A stretch of DNA of 64,000 bases, taken from NCBI GenBank assembly GCA_044221555.1, contig JBGAOY010000005.1, positions 124,001 through 188,000 of the forward strand, read 5' to 3'. The translations under genes were made by a program, and so were the position numbers. Numbering within the stretch: the first letter of the stretch is position 1; each line of letters opens with the position of its first letter. Shown piece by piece: positions 33,846 through 42,939 of this stretch. Source of the DNA: JAEUJM01 sp044221555 (lineage in GTDB: Bacteria > Actinomycetota > Acidimicrobiia > Acidimicrobiales > DATDAH01). The notes below the pieces were generated by a model that was given only the letters and a program-made list of their open reading frames with translations, made no database searches and was not told where the DNA came from.

Positions 33846-34271
33846 TCACGAGCCCGACCGTGCCGGCAGGAGCGTGAAGCGCCCGCCGGTACGCGGCCGG
33901 ACAACCGAGAAGTGGCGGTGATCGAGGGTGAGGATCGACCGGGTCTCGAACCGGGCAGCGAGGACCACCAGCGAGGCGTCGGCCAGGCCCAACGCCTGGT
34001 CGCGGTACCGCTCGACGACCGAACGGGCCGAGGCCAGGTCGTCGGCGGCCAGGTGGGCCAGGTGGTAGGCGCCCCCGGCCAGCTCGGCCAGCACCGCGAG
34101 CTCGGCATCGACGCCCATGCGGGTGGCCACCAGGTGGTCCAGCTCGGCGACGACGTAGGGCGACACCACCATCGGCTGCGGCTCCTGCTCGACGACGGCG
34201 CGCACCGCGGCATGCGCCGGTTCACGAGTGTTGAACAACGCCAGCAGGCCGCTGGTGTCGGCGATGATCAC
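33846..34271 (-). CDS. PIN-domain toxin, VapC-like
   Basis: The 141-residue protein has the PIN ribonuclease pattern: Asp5 in MIIADTSGLLALF, a conserved glutamate in SPYVVAELDHLV, and later aspartates in LGLADASLVVLA and ILTLDHRHF. VapC toxins cleave RNA, often initiator tRNA or the 23S sarcin-ricin loop. The RHH-type antitoxin gene lies just upstream on the same strand. The GTG start falls inside an 8-bp tandem repeat and has no clear ribosome binding site. Confidence 0.88.
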   Translation of the reverse strand: MIIADTSGLLALFNTREPAHAAVRAVVEQEPQPMVVSPYVVAELDHLVATRMGVDAELAVLAELAGGAYHLAHLAADDLASARSVVERYRDQALGLADASLVVLAARFETRSILTLDHRHFSVVRPRTGGRFTLLPARSGS

Positions 34272-34292
34272 TCGGTCACTCGGTCACTCGGC
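34269..34292. repeat. 8-bp tandem repeat at the vapC start
   Basis: CACTCGGT is repeated three times (last copy ends in C). The first copy contains the complement of the vapC GTG start codon. Copy-number change would alter the gap between antitoxin stop and toxin start. Confidence 0.85.
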
Positions 34293-34305
34293 CACCGGGT
34301 CACTG

Positions 34306-34515
34306 TCACCGGTCGCCGAAACCGGCTAGGTGCTCGTCCACCCGGTCGGCGATGGCCGGGCCGTCGATGATGCCCGCGTTCGGTCGCGGCGTGTCGACAC
34401 CTGCGGCGATGGCCTGGCGGATGACCTCGGCCTCGGAGCAGCCGCGCCGGCGCGCCGTGCGTTCGACCGCCGCCTTCAGGTCGTCGGGCAGGTAGACCGT
34501 GGTCTTCTGCGTCAT
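34306..34515 (-). CDS. RHH-type antitoxin, VapB-like
   Basis: The 69-residue protein begins MTQKTTVYLPDDLKAAVERT, a ribbon-helix-helix strand and first helix, followed by EAEVIRQAIAAGV, and ends in an acidic, probably toxin-binding tail. It would bind its own promoter and neutralise the PIN toxin encoded next. The ATG at 34515 is preferred because TACCAT lies 7 nt upstream; an in-frame ATG at 34524 would add three residues. Confidence 0.82.
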   Translation of the reverse strand: MTQKTTVYLPDDLKAAVERTARRRGCSEAEVIRQAIAAGVDTPRPNAGIIDGPAIADRVDEHLAGFGDR

Positions 34516-34522
34516 GCCATAC

Positions 34523-34528
34523 ATGGTA
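34523..34528 (-). promoter_or_regulatory. -10-like box of the vapBC pair
   Basis: TACCAT on the minus strand ends 7 nt before the antitoxin ATG. The surrounding palindromic GGTACC could be part of an autoregulatory operator. Confidence 0.4.
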
Positions 34529-34550
34529 CCAGCGGTGGCACGCTCCGTCG

Positions 34551-35843
34551 TCACGCGACATCCGCCTCGGCGTCGTCTCCGCCGCTGGCTCGTCGCCGGG
34601 CGTTGGCTCGCCGCTTCTTGATCCGCTCCTTGCGGTCCAACGTCTCCTTGTGGCGGTTGTGAGGTCTGCAGTGGGGTTGGGCGTTGATCACCGAGGTGGG
34701 CCCGCCGTCGGTGAACGGCGTGATGTGGTCCATCTCGCACAACCACGACGGGACGTCGCAGCCCGCCTCGTGGGTGCAGAAGTCCTCGGTGAGTTGCACG
34801 CAGGTGCGGATGTCGTCGGGGATCAGGCGCACGGCCTGGCCGTAGTCCAACACCACGCCATCAGGACCGAGCACCTGGCGGCGCACCAGACCGGCCAGGC
34901 CCAGCGACAGCGCCTGGGACGGGGTGATGATCGTCCCGTCGTCGAGGCGGCAGGTGCGCTCGTCGGGGAAGCGGACGTCGGTGCGACCCTCGCGGCGGGC
35001 GAGCTCGGCGCAGAAGGTGGGCCAGTCCATGACGACGTTCAGGATCGGCCGCAGCGCCGACACCCCGGTCAGTGACAGCGTCGAGGAACGCTCGGCCATC
35101 CACACCTGGGCGGCGGCGCGGCGCTGCTCCGGGGTGCGGCGCAGGTCGGCGGCGGTGACGTTGCGCTCACCGAGGCGGGCCACCGCCTCGGCCCAGTCCT
35201 GATCGAACAGGTGCTTCTCGAGCCGTTCGAGCTCGCGCAGGTACACGGCGCCGCCGATGCGGTCGAGCCATCCGCCGGCGCACACCATGGCCTCGAAGCT
35301 CTTGGAAGCGTGCCAGTAGGCGCCTGCGGTCTGCTTGTGGGCCCGCTCGTCGGCACCGTCGGGGTCGGCGACGTCCTGCCAGTAGCGCACCTTCTTGTCG
35401 AACTGGACGAAGCGCAGCTTCTTCGCGTGGTCCACCAGGCGCCGCTCGGAGTCCGCGAACACCTCCTCGAGGCCCCGGCGCACCTCACCGAGGCGCTCGA
35501 CGTGCTCAGCGGTGATCTCACCAGCGGCGAACGCCTGCTCGGTCACCGGCATCGCTCGCAGCGCCCGGCCCAACCGAACGCGCCGCTGCGGCACCCCCCT
35601 GCGCTCATGACCCTTGGCCTGCAACCACGCCGCCGCCGACCGCGACCCGTTGGCCATCCACTCCTTGGAGGCGTCGAAGGCGGCGGTCGCCTTCACGTCC
35701 AAGGCGTCGTGCTTGTTGCGCACCCGCCCCAACGTCGACATCGCCTCGACCAGCACCGCGCCCGGCAACCCGGCGACGTCGTGACCGAGGAGGTCGTCGT
35801 ACAGCGCCTCGAGGGCTGCCAGCTTGTCGAGAAATCCGGGCAC
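34551..35843 (-). CDS. DUF222 / HNH endonuclease-domain protein (13E12 type)
   Basis: The 430-residue protein has a long helical DUF222 region followed by a C-terminal HNH nuclease motif: CTHEAGCDVPSWLCEMDHIT, then PFTDGGPTSVINAQPHCRPH and NRHK. Such genes are abundant and mobile-looking in actinobacteria (the 13E12 repeat family), and their biological role is unclear. The C-terminus is very basic (KKRRANARRR). The GTG at 35843 is chosen because AAGGAG lies 9 nt upstream. It lies between the vapBC pair and the type I restriction system. Confidence 0.88.
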   Translation of the reverse strand: MPGFLDKLAALEALYDDLLGHDVAGLPGAVLVEAMSTLGRVRNKHDALDVKATAAFDASKEWMANGSRSAAAWLQAKGHERRGVPQRRVRLGRALRAMPVTEQAFAAGEITAEHVERLGEVRRGLEEVFADSERRLVDHAKKLRFVQFDKKVRYWQDVADPDGADERAHKQTAGAYWHASKSFEAMVCAGGWLDRIGGAVYLRELERLEKHLFDQDWAEAVARLGERNVTAADLRRTPEQRRAAAQVWMAERSSTLSLTGVSALRPILNVVMDWPTFCAELARREGRTDVRFPDERTCRLDDGTIITPSQALSLGLAGLVRRQVLGPDGVVLDYGQAVRLIPDDIRTCVQLTEDFCTHEAGCDVPSWLCEMDHITPFTDGGPTSVINAQPHCRPHNRHKETLDRKERIKKRRANARRRASGGDDAEADVA

Positions 35844-36208
35844 AGCACACCACTCCTTCACGGGACATCGAGGTCCGGGGAATGGCAGCTGTCCTCCAGG
35901 CCGACCACCTGCAGCTGCGAACTACAACGACGTAACCTTAGTCCACCAAACACACGTTCGCAAGCGATTCGGCAGGAATTCGGCCCGAATTTCCGCTCCT
36001 ACTGCTGGGTCGGCGGGTGCGAGTGCGGCCCTGACACCGTCGGTGTGTCCGAGCGGGTGCGACAGGCCAGCGTTGCTGCTGGACAGAACAGAACGCTGCC
36101 GGCGAAGGGCCGAGTTCCCCCCTCCGGGAGGGCGGAATCCGCACCCGGTAGCATCCGCGTCCGCGCACTGTGAGGGCAGCGCGCTCTCGAGGGGATGGTG
36201 GCGCAGTG
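35844..36208. other. 365-bp intergenic region between HNH and hsdM genes
   Basis: No gene was found. The stretch 35920-36005 is AT-richer than the rest of the window and holds a likely promoter of the HNH gene. A short CCCTCC-GG-GAGGG foldback lies near 36118-36131. A TAGCAT box at 36149-36154 is a likely -10 for the hsd operon, giving a leader of about 45 nt. Confidence 0.6.
35921..35949 (-). promoter_or_regulatory. Putative promoter of the HNH gene
   Basis: On the minus strand TTGGTG and TGTAGT are separated by 17 bp. The start codon lies about 78 nt downstream. Confidence 0.35.
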
Positions 36209-37741
36209 GTGACCGGCGAGCTTCGGAGCCAGATCGACCGGATCTGGAACGACTTCTGGTCGGGCGGCATCTCGAACCCGCTCGAGGTGATCGAGCAACT
36301 CACCTACCTGCTCTTCATCAAGCGCCTCGACGATCTGCAGACCCTCGCCGAGAACAAGGCCAACCGACTGGGCACGCCGATAGAGGGCTCACCCTTCCCC
36401 GAGGGCGCTGATGACCGGGGCCGTCCGTACCAGGACTACCGCTGGCACCGGTTCAAGAACCTGGCGCCGGCCGAGATGTTCGAGGTGGTCGACCAGCACG
36501 TCTTCCCGTTCCTGCGCACGCTCGGCGGCGAGGGCTCCACCTACGCCACCCACATGCGGGACGCCCGCTTCACCATCCCCACGCCGGCGCTGCTGCAGAA
36601 GGCGGTCGACGGGCTCGACCACGTGAACATGGACGACCGCGACACCAAGGGCGACGTCTACGAGTACATGCTCGCCAAGATCGCGACCGCCGGACAGAAC
36701 GGTCAGTTCCGCACGCCCCGCCACATCATCCAGCTGATGGTCGAGATGACGGCGCCGACACCCACCGATGTGATCTGCGACCCGGCCGCGGGCACCTGCG
36801 GCTTCCTGGTGGCGGCCGGCGAGTACCTGCGCGACCGTCACCCGGAGGCGCTGCGCGACCCGAAGCTGCTCCGCCACTTCCACCGGGAGATGTTCAACGG
36901 CTTCGACTTCGACAACACCATGCTGCGCATCGGCAGCATGAACATGCTGCTCCACGGCGTCGAGCAGCCGGACGTCCGCTACAAGGACTCGCTGGCCGAG
37001 GAGCACGGGGCCGAGGAAGAGGCGTACTCGCTGATCCTGGCCAACCCGCCCTTCGCCGGGTCGCTCGACTACGAGAACACGGCCAAGGACCTCCAGCAGG
37101 TGGTGAAGACCAAGAAGACCGAGCTGCTGTTCCTGGCCCTCTTCCTGCGCCTGCTCAAGCCCGGCGGACGGGCGGCGGTGATCGTGCCCGACGGCGTGCT
37201 TTTCGGCTCGACCAAGGCTCACAAGGAGCTGCGCCGCATCCTCGTCGAGGACCAGAAGCTCGACGGCATCGTCTCGCTGCCCAGCGGCGTGTTCAAGCCC
37301 TACGCCGGGGTTTCAACGGCCATCCTGCTGTTCACCAAGACCAACTCGGGCGGCACCGACCACGTCTGGTTCTACGACCTCACCGCCGACGGCCGCAGCC
37401 TCGACGACAAGCGCACGGAGCTGCTGCCCCCCGAGAAGCTGGGCGCCTGCCCCACAGAGGCGCTGACCGAGGACGAGCACGCCAAGAACAACCTGCCCGA
37501 CGCACTCGCGAGGTGGTTCGACCGCGACGGCGGCGAGCTCGACCGCGCCCGCACCGACCAGAGCTTCTGCGTCCCCAAGGCCGACATCGTCGCCAATGCG
37601 TATGACCTGAGCATCAACCGCTACAAGGAGATCATCCACGAAGAGGTCGAGCACCGGCCCCCCGCCGAGATCATCGCGGACCTTCGCAAGCTGGAGGACG
37701 AGATCACGCAGGGTCTCGCTGACCTCGAGGCCATGTTGTGA
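36209..37741 (+). CDS. hsdM: Type I restriction-modification methyltransferase subunit HsdM
   Basis: HsdM methylates adenine in the HsdS-specified site. The 510-residue protein has the N-terminal HsdM domain (QIDRIWNDFWSGGISNPLEV, then IEQLTYLLFIKRLDD), the S-adenosylmethionine motif CDPAAGTCGFLVAAGEYL, the catalytic LANPPFAGS (NPPF) and the PGGRAAVIVPDGVLFGS block. The GTG at 36209 gives the usual MTGEL-type start; a GTG one codon earlier is possible. GAGGGG lies upstream. The stop overlaps the hsdS start by four bases. Confidence 0.96.
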   Translation: MTGELRSQIDRIWNDFWSGGISNPLEVIEQLTYLLFIKRLDDLQTLAENKANRLGTPIEGSPFPEGADDRGRPYQDYRWHRFKNLAPAEMFEVVDQHVFPFLRTLGGEGSTYATHMRDARFTIPTPALLQKAVDGLDHVNMDDRDTKGDVYEYMLAKIATAGQNGQFRTPRHIIQLMVEMTAPTPTDVICDPAAGTCGFLVAAGEYLRDRHPEALRDPKLLRHFHREMFNGFDFDNTMLRIGSMNMLLHGVEQPDVRYKDSLAEEHGAEEEAYSLILANPPFAGSLDYENTAKDLQQVVKTKKTELLFLALFLRLLKPGGRAAVIVPDGVLFGSTKAHKELRRILVEDQKLDGIVSLPSGVFKPYAGVSTAILLFTKTNSGGTDHVWFYDLTADGRSLDDKRTELLPPEKLGACPTEALTEDEHAKNNLPDALARWFDRDGGELDRARTDQSFCVPKADIVANAYDLSINRYKEIIHEEVEHRPPAEIIADLRKLEDEITQGLADLEAML

Positions 37742-38904
37742 CTGCGACGAAGTGGCCCGAAGTGGCACTCGGCGACGTTGCGACGATCGAACGCAACGTC
37801 CGTTCGCCGGAAGACATCGAATCTGGATGCGCCTACATCGGCCTTGAGGACATCGAATCCGGTGGCAGACGGATCACGAAGCAGCTCGTCGAACCCGGAG
37901 ATCTCGCCAGCGCGAAGTTCGAGTTCACCGAGCAGCACATCCTGTACGGCAAGTTGCGTCCCTACCTAGCGAAGATAGCGATGCCCGACTTCGCTGGAGT
38001 GTGCAGCACCGACATCGTTCCGATCCTCCCGGGTTCGCAGATCGATCGCTCCTACCTGTGCCACTTCCTCAGGCAACGGCGCATGGTCGATCTCGCGACC
38101 AGTCGCTCGTCCGGGGCGAACCTCCCGCGCCTGTCTCCCTCCGAACTGTCGTCCTTCCCCGTCCCCCTTCCACCGATCGCGGAGCAGCGGCGGATCGCGG
38201 CGATGCTGGACTTGGCCGACGCCCTGAGGGCGAAGCGGCGGCAGTCCGTCGCCCTCCTCGGGTCCCTCGCCGAGACGATCTTCCTCGAGATGTTCGGCGA
38301 TCCAGTAGCGAACCCTCGCCGATGGCCTGAGGGCACTCTTGGAGATCTGCTGACATTTCAGCAGTACGGGCACCGCTTCTACGACGAGGCGTACTCGGAC
38401 GAAGGTGTCAGAACAGCCCGGATTACAGACCTCAACGATGCTGGCGAGCTGGATTTCTCGGCGATGCCGCGCATGGCACTTACACCGGAGGAGCAGCAGA
38501 AGTACCTCCTGCGGTCGGGGGACCTGATCTTTGCTAGGTCTGGTGCGACCGTCGGCAAGGTTGCCCTGATTCGGCCCAGCGATCCGCCGTGCATCGCTGG
38601 TGCGTACTTCATCACGATGCGATTCGATGCCCGCATCGATCCGGAGTACGCGCTGGCGGTCCTCGGGTCGAGGTCGATCCGAGCCCTAGTCACTAGGCAA
38701 TCTCGACAGGCGGCCCAACAGAACTTCAGCGGTCCGGCTTTACGTCGCCTTCCCCTGCCTGTCCCCCCTCCACATCTTCAAAGCCAGTTCGTCGCCCGCA
38801 TGCGCGACCTGGCCGGCCACAAATCAAAGACAAGGCGTTCAGCTGAACGCCTCGACGAGCTCTTCGCCGCCCTCCAGCAGCGAGCCTTCAGAGGCGAGTT
38901 GTGA
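37738..38904 (+). CDS. hsdS: Type I specificity subunit HsdS
   Basis: HsdS recognises the two half-sites of the target sequence and assembles with HsdM and HsdR. The 388-residue protein has two target-recognition domains (ALGDVATIERNV..., TLGDLLTFQQYG...) each followed by a conserved helix (PPIAEQRRIAAMLDLADALR, and PPHLQSQFVARMRDLAGHKS). Codon use is visibly less GC-biased than in hsdM and hsdR, as is common for recombining recognition domains. It overlaps both neighbours by four bases. Confidence 0.95.
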   Translation: MTATKWPEVALGDVATIERNVRSPEDIESGCAYIGLEDIESGGRRITKQLVEPGDLASAKFEFTEQHILYGKLRPYLAKIAMPDFAGVCSTDIVPILPGSQIDRSYLCHFLRQRRMVDLATSRSSGANLPRLSPSELSSFPVPLPPIAEQRRIAAMLDLADALRAKRRQSVALLGSLAETIFLEMFGDPVANPRRWPEGTLGDLLTFQQYGHRFYDEAYSDEGVRTARITDLNDAGELDFSAMPRMALTPEEQQKYLLRSGDLIFARSGATVGKVALIRPSDPPCIAGAYFITMRFDARIDPEYALAVLGSRSIRALVTRQSRQAAQQNFSGPALRRLPLPVPPPHLQSQFVARMRDLAGHKSKTRRSAERLDELFAALQQRAFRGEL

Positions 38905-41900
38905 GCACGCCGTTCAACTTCCTCAAGGCGGAGTTCCCGGACCTCCATCGGGAAGCCCTGGAGGTCGGCCTGAACGCGCTGCCCGACCCTCGCACCGCCT
39001 GCTTCTACGCCCGGCGGGTCGTCGAGCTGGCCGTCAACTGGGCCTTCGAGCACGATCGGTCGCTGCGCCGGCCGTACGACGACAACCTCAGCGCCCTGCT
39101 CCACGAGCCGTCGTTCAAGGGGCTGATGGACCAGAAGGTGTTCCTCCAGGCCAAGGAGGTGATCCGGCTCGGCAACCGGGCGGTGCACGACAAGGCGCCG
39201 CCGACCCAGCGGGACTCGGTGCAGGCCACGTCGCACCTGTTCGAGTTCTGCTACTGGTTCGCCCGCACCTACTGCCGGGGCGAGAAGCCCGAGGCGGGCC
39301 TGCGCTTCGACCCGCGCACGCTGCCCAAGCGCCGGCCCACTCCCCCGGCGACCGCGGCACAGATCACCGAGCTCGAGACCCAGCTCGAGGAAGAGCGCCT
39401 CGCCAGAGAACGAGCTCAGGCGGATCTCCGCAGCCAGGCCGAGCGCATGGCGGAGCTCGAGCGACAGATCGAGGAAGTCGCCGCCGCCAAGGCGGCCGCC
39501 GCCGCGACGCCGGACGATCACGACTACTCCGAGGCCGAGACCCGGGACTTCTTCATCGACCTGCTCCTGGCCGAAGCGGGCTGGCCGCTGAAGGACGAGC
39601 GCGACCGCGAGTTCCTCGTCACCGGGATGCCCGACGGCAAGAACGGCAAGGTCGACTACGTGCTGTGGGGCGACGACGGGCTACCTCTGGCGGTCATCGA
39701 GGCCAAGCGCACCCGCCGGGACGCCCACGTCGGCCAGCAGCAGGCGAAGCTCTACGCCGACTGCCTCGAAGCCACCTACGGCCGTAGGCCGCTGATCTTC
39801 TACACAAACGGCTACGAGCACTGGTTCTGGGACGACGCCTTCTATCCGCCTCGGCAGGTGGCGGGCTTCTACAAGAAGGACGAGCTTGAGCTGGCCATCC
39901 AGCGCCGCTCGACCCGGGCCGCCCTCGCCGACACGGACATCGACACCGACATCGTCGGTCGGCCGTACCAGGTGCAGGCGATCCGGCGCATCGCCGAGTC
40001 GTTCGAGGTCGACAACGACCGCAAGGCACTGGTGGTCATGGCCACCGGCGCCGGCAAGACCCGCACGGTGATCGCGCTCTCCGACCTGCTCATCCGGGCC
40101 AACTGGGCCAAGCGCATCCTCTTCCTGGCCGACCGCACGGCACTCGTGCGCCAGGCCACCAACGCCTTCAAGGCCTTCCTGCCCGACTCGTCGCCCGTGA
40201 ACCTGGTCACGGACCGCCACGAGGAGGGTCGGGTCTACGTCTCGACCTATCCGACGATGATGAACCTGATCAACGGCGCCACCACGGGCGACGGCGAGCG
40301 GCGCTTCGGGCCCGGCCACTTCGATCTGGTGGTCATCGACGAGGCCCACCGTTCGGTCTTCCAGAAGTACAAGGCGATCTTCGAGTACTTCGACTCACTG
40401 CTCGTCGGCCTCACCGCCACGCCCCGCGACGAGATCGACCGCAACACGTACAGCCTGTTCGACCTCGAGGCGGGGGTGCCCACCGACCAGTACGGCCTGC
40501 CCGAGGCGGTGGCCGACGGCTACCTCGTGCCGCCGAGGGCGGTCTCGGTGCCGCTCAAGTTCCAGCGGGAGGGCATCCGCTACGACGACCTGTCCGACGA
40601 GGACAAGGAGCGCTGGGACGAACTCGAGTGGGACGAAGAGGACGAAGATCCGCCCGACGCCGTGGGCGCCGAGGCCATCAACAAGTGGCTGTTCAACACC
40701 GACACCGTCGACAAGGTGCTCGCCGACCTCATGACCAAGGGCCAGAAGGTCGCCGGGGGCGATCGGCTGGGCAAGACCATCGTCTTCGCCAAGAACCAGC
40801 GCCACGCGCAGTTCATCTCCGAGCGCTTCGACGCCAACTACCCGCAGTACCGGGGCGAGTTCGCCCGGGTGATCACGAACAAGACCGAGCACGCCCAGGA
40901 CCTGATCGACAAGTTCTCGATCGCCGACCGGGCGCCGCACATCGCCCTCTCGGTCGACATGCTCGACACGGGCATCGACGTCCCCGAGGTCGTGAACCTC
41001 GTGTTCTTCAAGGTGGTGCGCTCGAAGACCAAGTTCTGGCAGATGCTCGGGCGCGGCACCCGCCTCTGCCCGGACCTGTTAGGGCCCGACGAAGACAAGC
41101 GCTTCTTCTCGGTCTTCGACTACTGCCAGAACGTCGAGTACTTCAACGTCAACCCGGAGGCCACCGACGGGGCACTGTCGCCGTCCTTGAGCACCAAGCT
41201 GTTCACCGGCCGCCTCGAGTTGCTGGCCACCCTCGACGACCGTGCCGTCGAGCCCGAGGTGAGGCGATCCATCGCCGAGCTCCTGCGCACGGAGGTGGCG
41301 GCGATGAACGTCGACAACTTCGTGGTTCGGCCCCACCGCCGGATCGTCGAGACCTACCGGGCCGAAGAACCCTGGCAGGCGCTCGACCCGGGCGCCCTGA
41401 GCGAGTTGGCCACACAGGTCGCCGGCCTGCCCAACGAGCTCGATCCCGAGCCGGAGGAAGCGAAGCGCTTCGACCTCCTGCTGCTGTCACTCGAGCTGGC
41501 CATGCTGCGGGGCGAGCCCGGGTACCCCCGCCTCCAGCAACAGGTGCGGCAGATCGCCGGCCTGCTCGAGGAGTACCCCACCATCCCTGCCGTCGCCAAG
41601 GAACTGGCGCTCATCGCCGACGTGCAGACCGACGAGTGGTGGACCGACGTCACCCTGCCGATGCTCGAGTCGGTCCGCCGCCGCCTCCGAGGGCTCATCG
41701 CCTTCATCGAAAAGCACAAGCGCAAGGTGGTCTACACCGACTTCGAGGACGAGATCGGCGAGGGCGTCGACGTCGAGTTCGCCGACCTCGTGGCGGTCGA
41801 GGACTTCGAGCGGTTCCGTCGCAAGGCCCGCCAGTTCCTGGTCGAGCACAAGGCCGAGACCGCCATCGCCAAGCTGCACCAGAACTGGCCGATCACCGCC

Positions 41901-42275
41901 GACGACCTGGCCGAGCTGCAGCGCATCCTGGTCGACAGCGGCGTCGGCACCGCCGGCGAATGCGAACGCGCCCGCAAGGAAGCGGGCAGCTTCGGCCTCT
42001 TCGTGCGCCGCCTCGTCGGCCTCGACCGCTCGGCAGCCAAAGAGGCGTTCGCCGAGTTCCTCGACGAGCAGCGCTTCACCGCCAATCAGATCGAGTTCGT
42101 GAACCTCGTCATCGACGAGCTCACCGACAACGGCGTGGTCGAGCCCCGCCGCCTCTACGAGTCGCCCTTCACCGACGTCAGCCCCCAGGGACCCGACGCC
42201 CTCTTCGACGCCACGCAGATGGGCCGCCTCCTCGGCGTGGTCGCCGACGTCCGCCGCCGCGCCGACGCCGCCTGA
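38901..42275 (+). CDS. hsdR: Type I restriction enzyme subunit HsdR
   Basis: HsdR translocates DNA and cuts unmethylated targets far from the site. The 1124-residue protein has an N-terminal DUF4145-like region (to about 125), a coiled coil (about 152-200), the PD-(D/E)xK nuclease core (Asp252, then Glu267-Ala-Lys269), Walker A ATGAGKT (381-387), DEAH box at 480-483, motif LVGLTATPRDE and motif VI QMLGRGTRL. The C-terminal region fits the EcoEI R type. Its GTG overlaps the hsdS stop. Confidence 0.96.
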   Translation: MSTPFNFLKAEFPDLHREALEVGLNALPDPRTACFYARRVVELAVNWAFEHDRSLRRPYDDNLSALLHEPSFKGLMDQKVFLQAKEVIRLGNRAVHDKAPPTQRDSVQATSHLFEFCYWFARTYCRGEKPEAGLRFDPRTLPKRRPTPPATAAQITELETQLEEERLARERAQADLRSQAERMAELERQIEEVAAAKAAAAATPDDHDYSEAETRDFFIDLLLAEAGWPLKDERDREFLVTGMPDGKNGKVDYVLWGDDGLPLAVIEAKRTRRDAHVGQQQAKLYADCLEATYGRRPLIFYTNGYEHWFWDDAFYPPRQVAGFYKKDELELAIQRRSTRAALADTDIDTDIVGRPYQVQAIRRIAESFEVDNDRKALVVMATGAGKTRTVIALSDLLIRANWAKRILFLADRTALVRQATNAFKAFLPDSSPVNLVTDRHEEGRVYVSTYPTMMNLINGATTGDGERRFGPGHFDLVVIDEAHRSVFQKYKAIFEYFDSLLVGLTATPRDEIDRNTYSLFDLEAGVPTDQYGLPEAVADGYLVPPRAVSVPLKFQREGIRYDDLSDEDKERWDELEWDEEDEDPPDAVGAEAINKWLFNTDTVDKVLADLMTKGQKVAGGDRLGKTIVFAKNQRHAQFISERFDANYPQYRGEFARVITNKTEHAQDLIDKFSIADRAPHIALSVDMLDTGIDVPEVVNLVFFKVVRSKTKFWQMLGRGTRLCPDLLGPDEDKRFFSVFDYCQNVEYFNVNPEATDGALSPSLSTKLFTGRLELLATLDDRAVEPEVRRSIAELLRTEVAAMNVDNFVVRPHRRIVETYRAEEPWQALDPGALSELATQVAGLPNELDPEPEEAKRFDLLLLSLELAMLRGEPGYPRLQQQVRQIAGLLEEYPTIPAVAKELALIADVQTDEWWTDVTLPMLESVRRRLRGLIAFIEKHKRKVVYTDFEDEIGEGVDVEFADLVAVEDFERFRRKARQFLVEHKAETAIAKLHQNWPITADDLAELQRILVDSGVGTAGECERARKEAGSFGLFVRRLVGLDRSAAKEAFAEFLDEQRFTANQIEFVNLVIDELTDNGVVEPRRLYESPFTDVSPQGPDALFDATQMGRLLGVVADVRRRADAA

Positions 42276-42284
42276 AACCCGACG

Positions 42285-42719
42285 TCAGAGGACGCTGTTG
42301 GCGGTCAGGACGCCCGCGACGGCCAAGAAGCCGGCGATCATCGACCAGGTCAGGCGGAGCATGTCTCGGTGGATGCGGGCCTCGAACTGGGCCCGTGCCT
42401 TCTCGTCGGAGAACCGCGCTATCTCGAACTGCGCTGCGGTCGACTCCCGGAGCGCCTCGATCTGCGCCGCCGTCGACTCCCGGAGCGCCTCGATCTGCGC
42501 CGCGGTCGACTCCCGCAGCGCCTCGATCTGCGCCGCCGTCGACTCCCGGAGCGCCTCGATCTGTGCTGCCGTCGACTCCCGGAGCGCCTCGACGGCCCGC
42601 AGCAACCCGTCGAGTCGATCGCTGAGCGTGTCGATCCGGGCCTCGACTCGGTCGCCGAGCACGTCCAGATCGCGGTTCGTCGCCACGTCGGCCCAGCCGA
42701 CGGGCGGGAGCAGGCTCAT
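42285..42719 (-). CDS. Small repeat coiled-coil membrane protein
   Basis: The 144-residue protein begins MSLLPPVGWADVATNRDLDV, has five copies of the 11-residue repeat ALRESTAAQIE (residues 45-99), then a charged helix, and one C-terminal membrane helix (about 124-142). The repeats should form a long parallel coiled coil with the protein tail-anchored in the membrane. Function is unknown. It converges on hsdR with a 9-bp gap. Conservation of the SLLPPVGWADVAT start in related small proteins is recalled, not checked. Confidence 0.75.
   Translation of the reverse strand: MSLLPPVGWADVATNRDLDVLGDRVEARIDTLSDRLDGLLRAVEALRESTAAQIEALRESTAAQIEALRESTAAQIEALRESTAAQIEALRESTAAQFEIARFSDEKARAQFEARIHRDMLRLTWSMIAGFLAVAGVLTANSVL
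42423..42587. repeat. 33-bp coding tandem repeat, five copies
   Basis: Five nearly identical 33-bp units encode ALRESTAAQIE. Differences are mostly silent third-position changes, pointing to repeated duplication with some age or selection on the protein. Confidence 0.92.
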
Positions 42720-42926
42720 CAGCGTGTCGCCTCGTGCCTCACCGAGCGCCTCCCGAAGCCTTCGTGCAATTCGAACCGTGCGGTTTCGTCGTACACAACG
42801 GCCGTCCCATCCCGTGAGCGTCCTGGAGGGGAGCGGCAACTCCCGAGTGCTGCGGTTCGGACGATACCGCGACCACCTCGAGCCCGACACGGCCGTCCAC
42901 CCCTGTCCGCCGTCGCGCCCCGTCGC

Positions 42927-42932
42927 TACGAT
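42927..42932 (+). promoter_or_regulatory. -10-like box of the Uma2-family gene
   Basis: TACGAT ends 7 nt before the ATG at 42940. Confidence 0.5.
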
Positions 42933-42939
42933 CCGCACC

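Noticed and set aside
42423..42587. Five 33-bp repeats considered as a CRISPR array
   Set aside because: The units are contiguous without spacers and encode an in-frame 11-residue protein repeat.
40628..42625. Long plus-strand frame overlapping hsdR in another frame
   Set aside because: Arg-rich shadow of hsdR, ending in low-complexity sequence.
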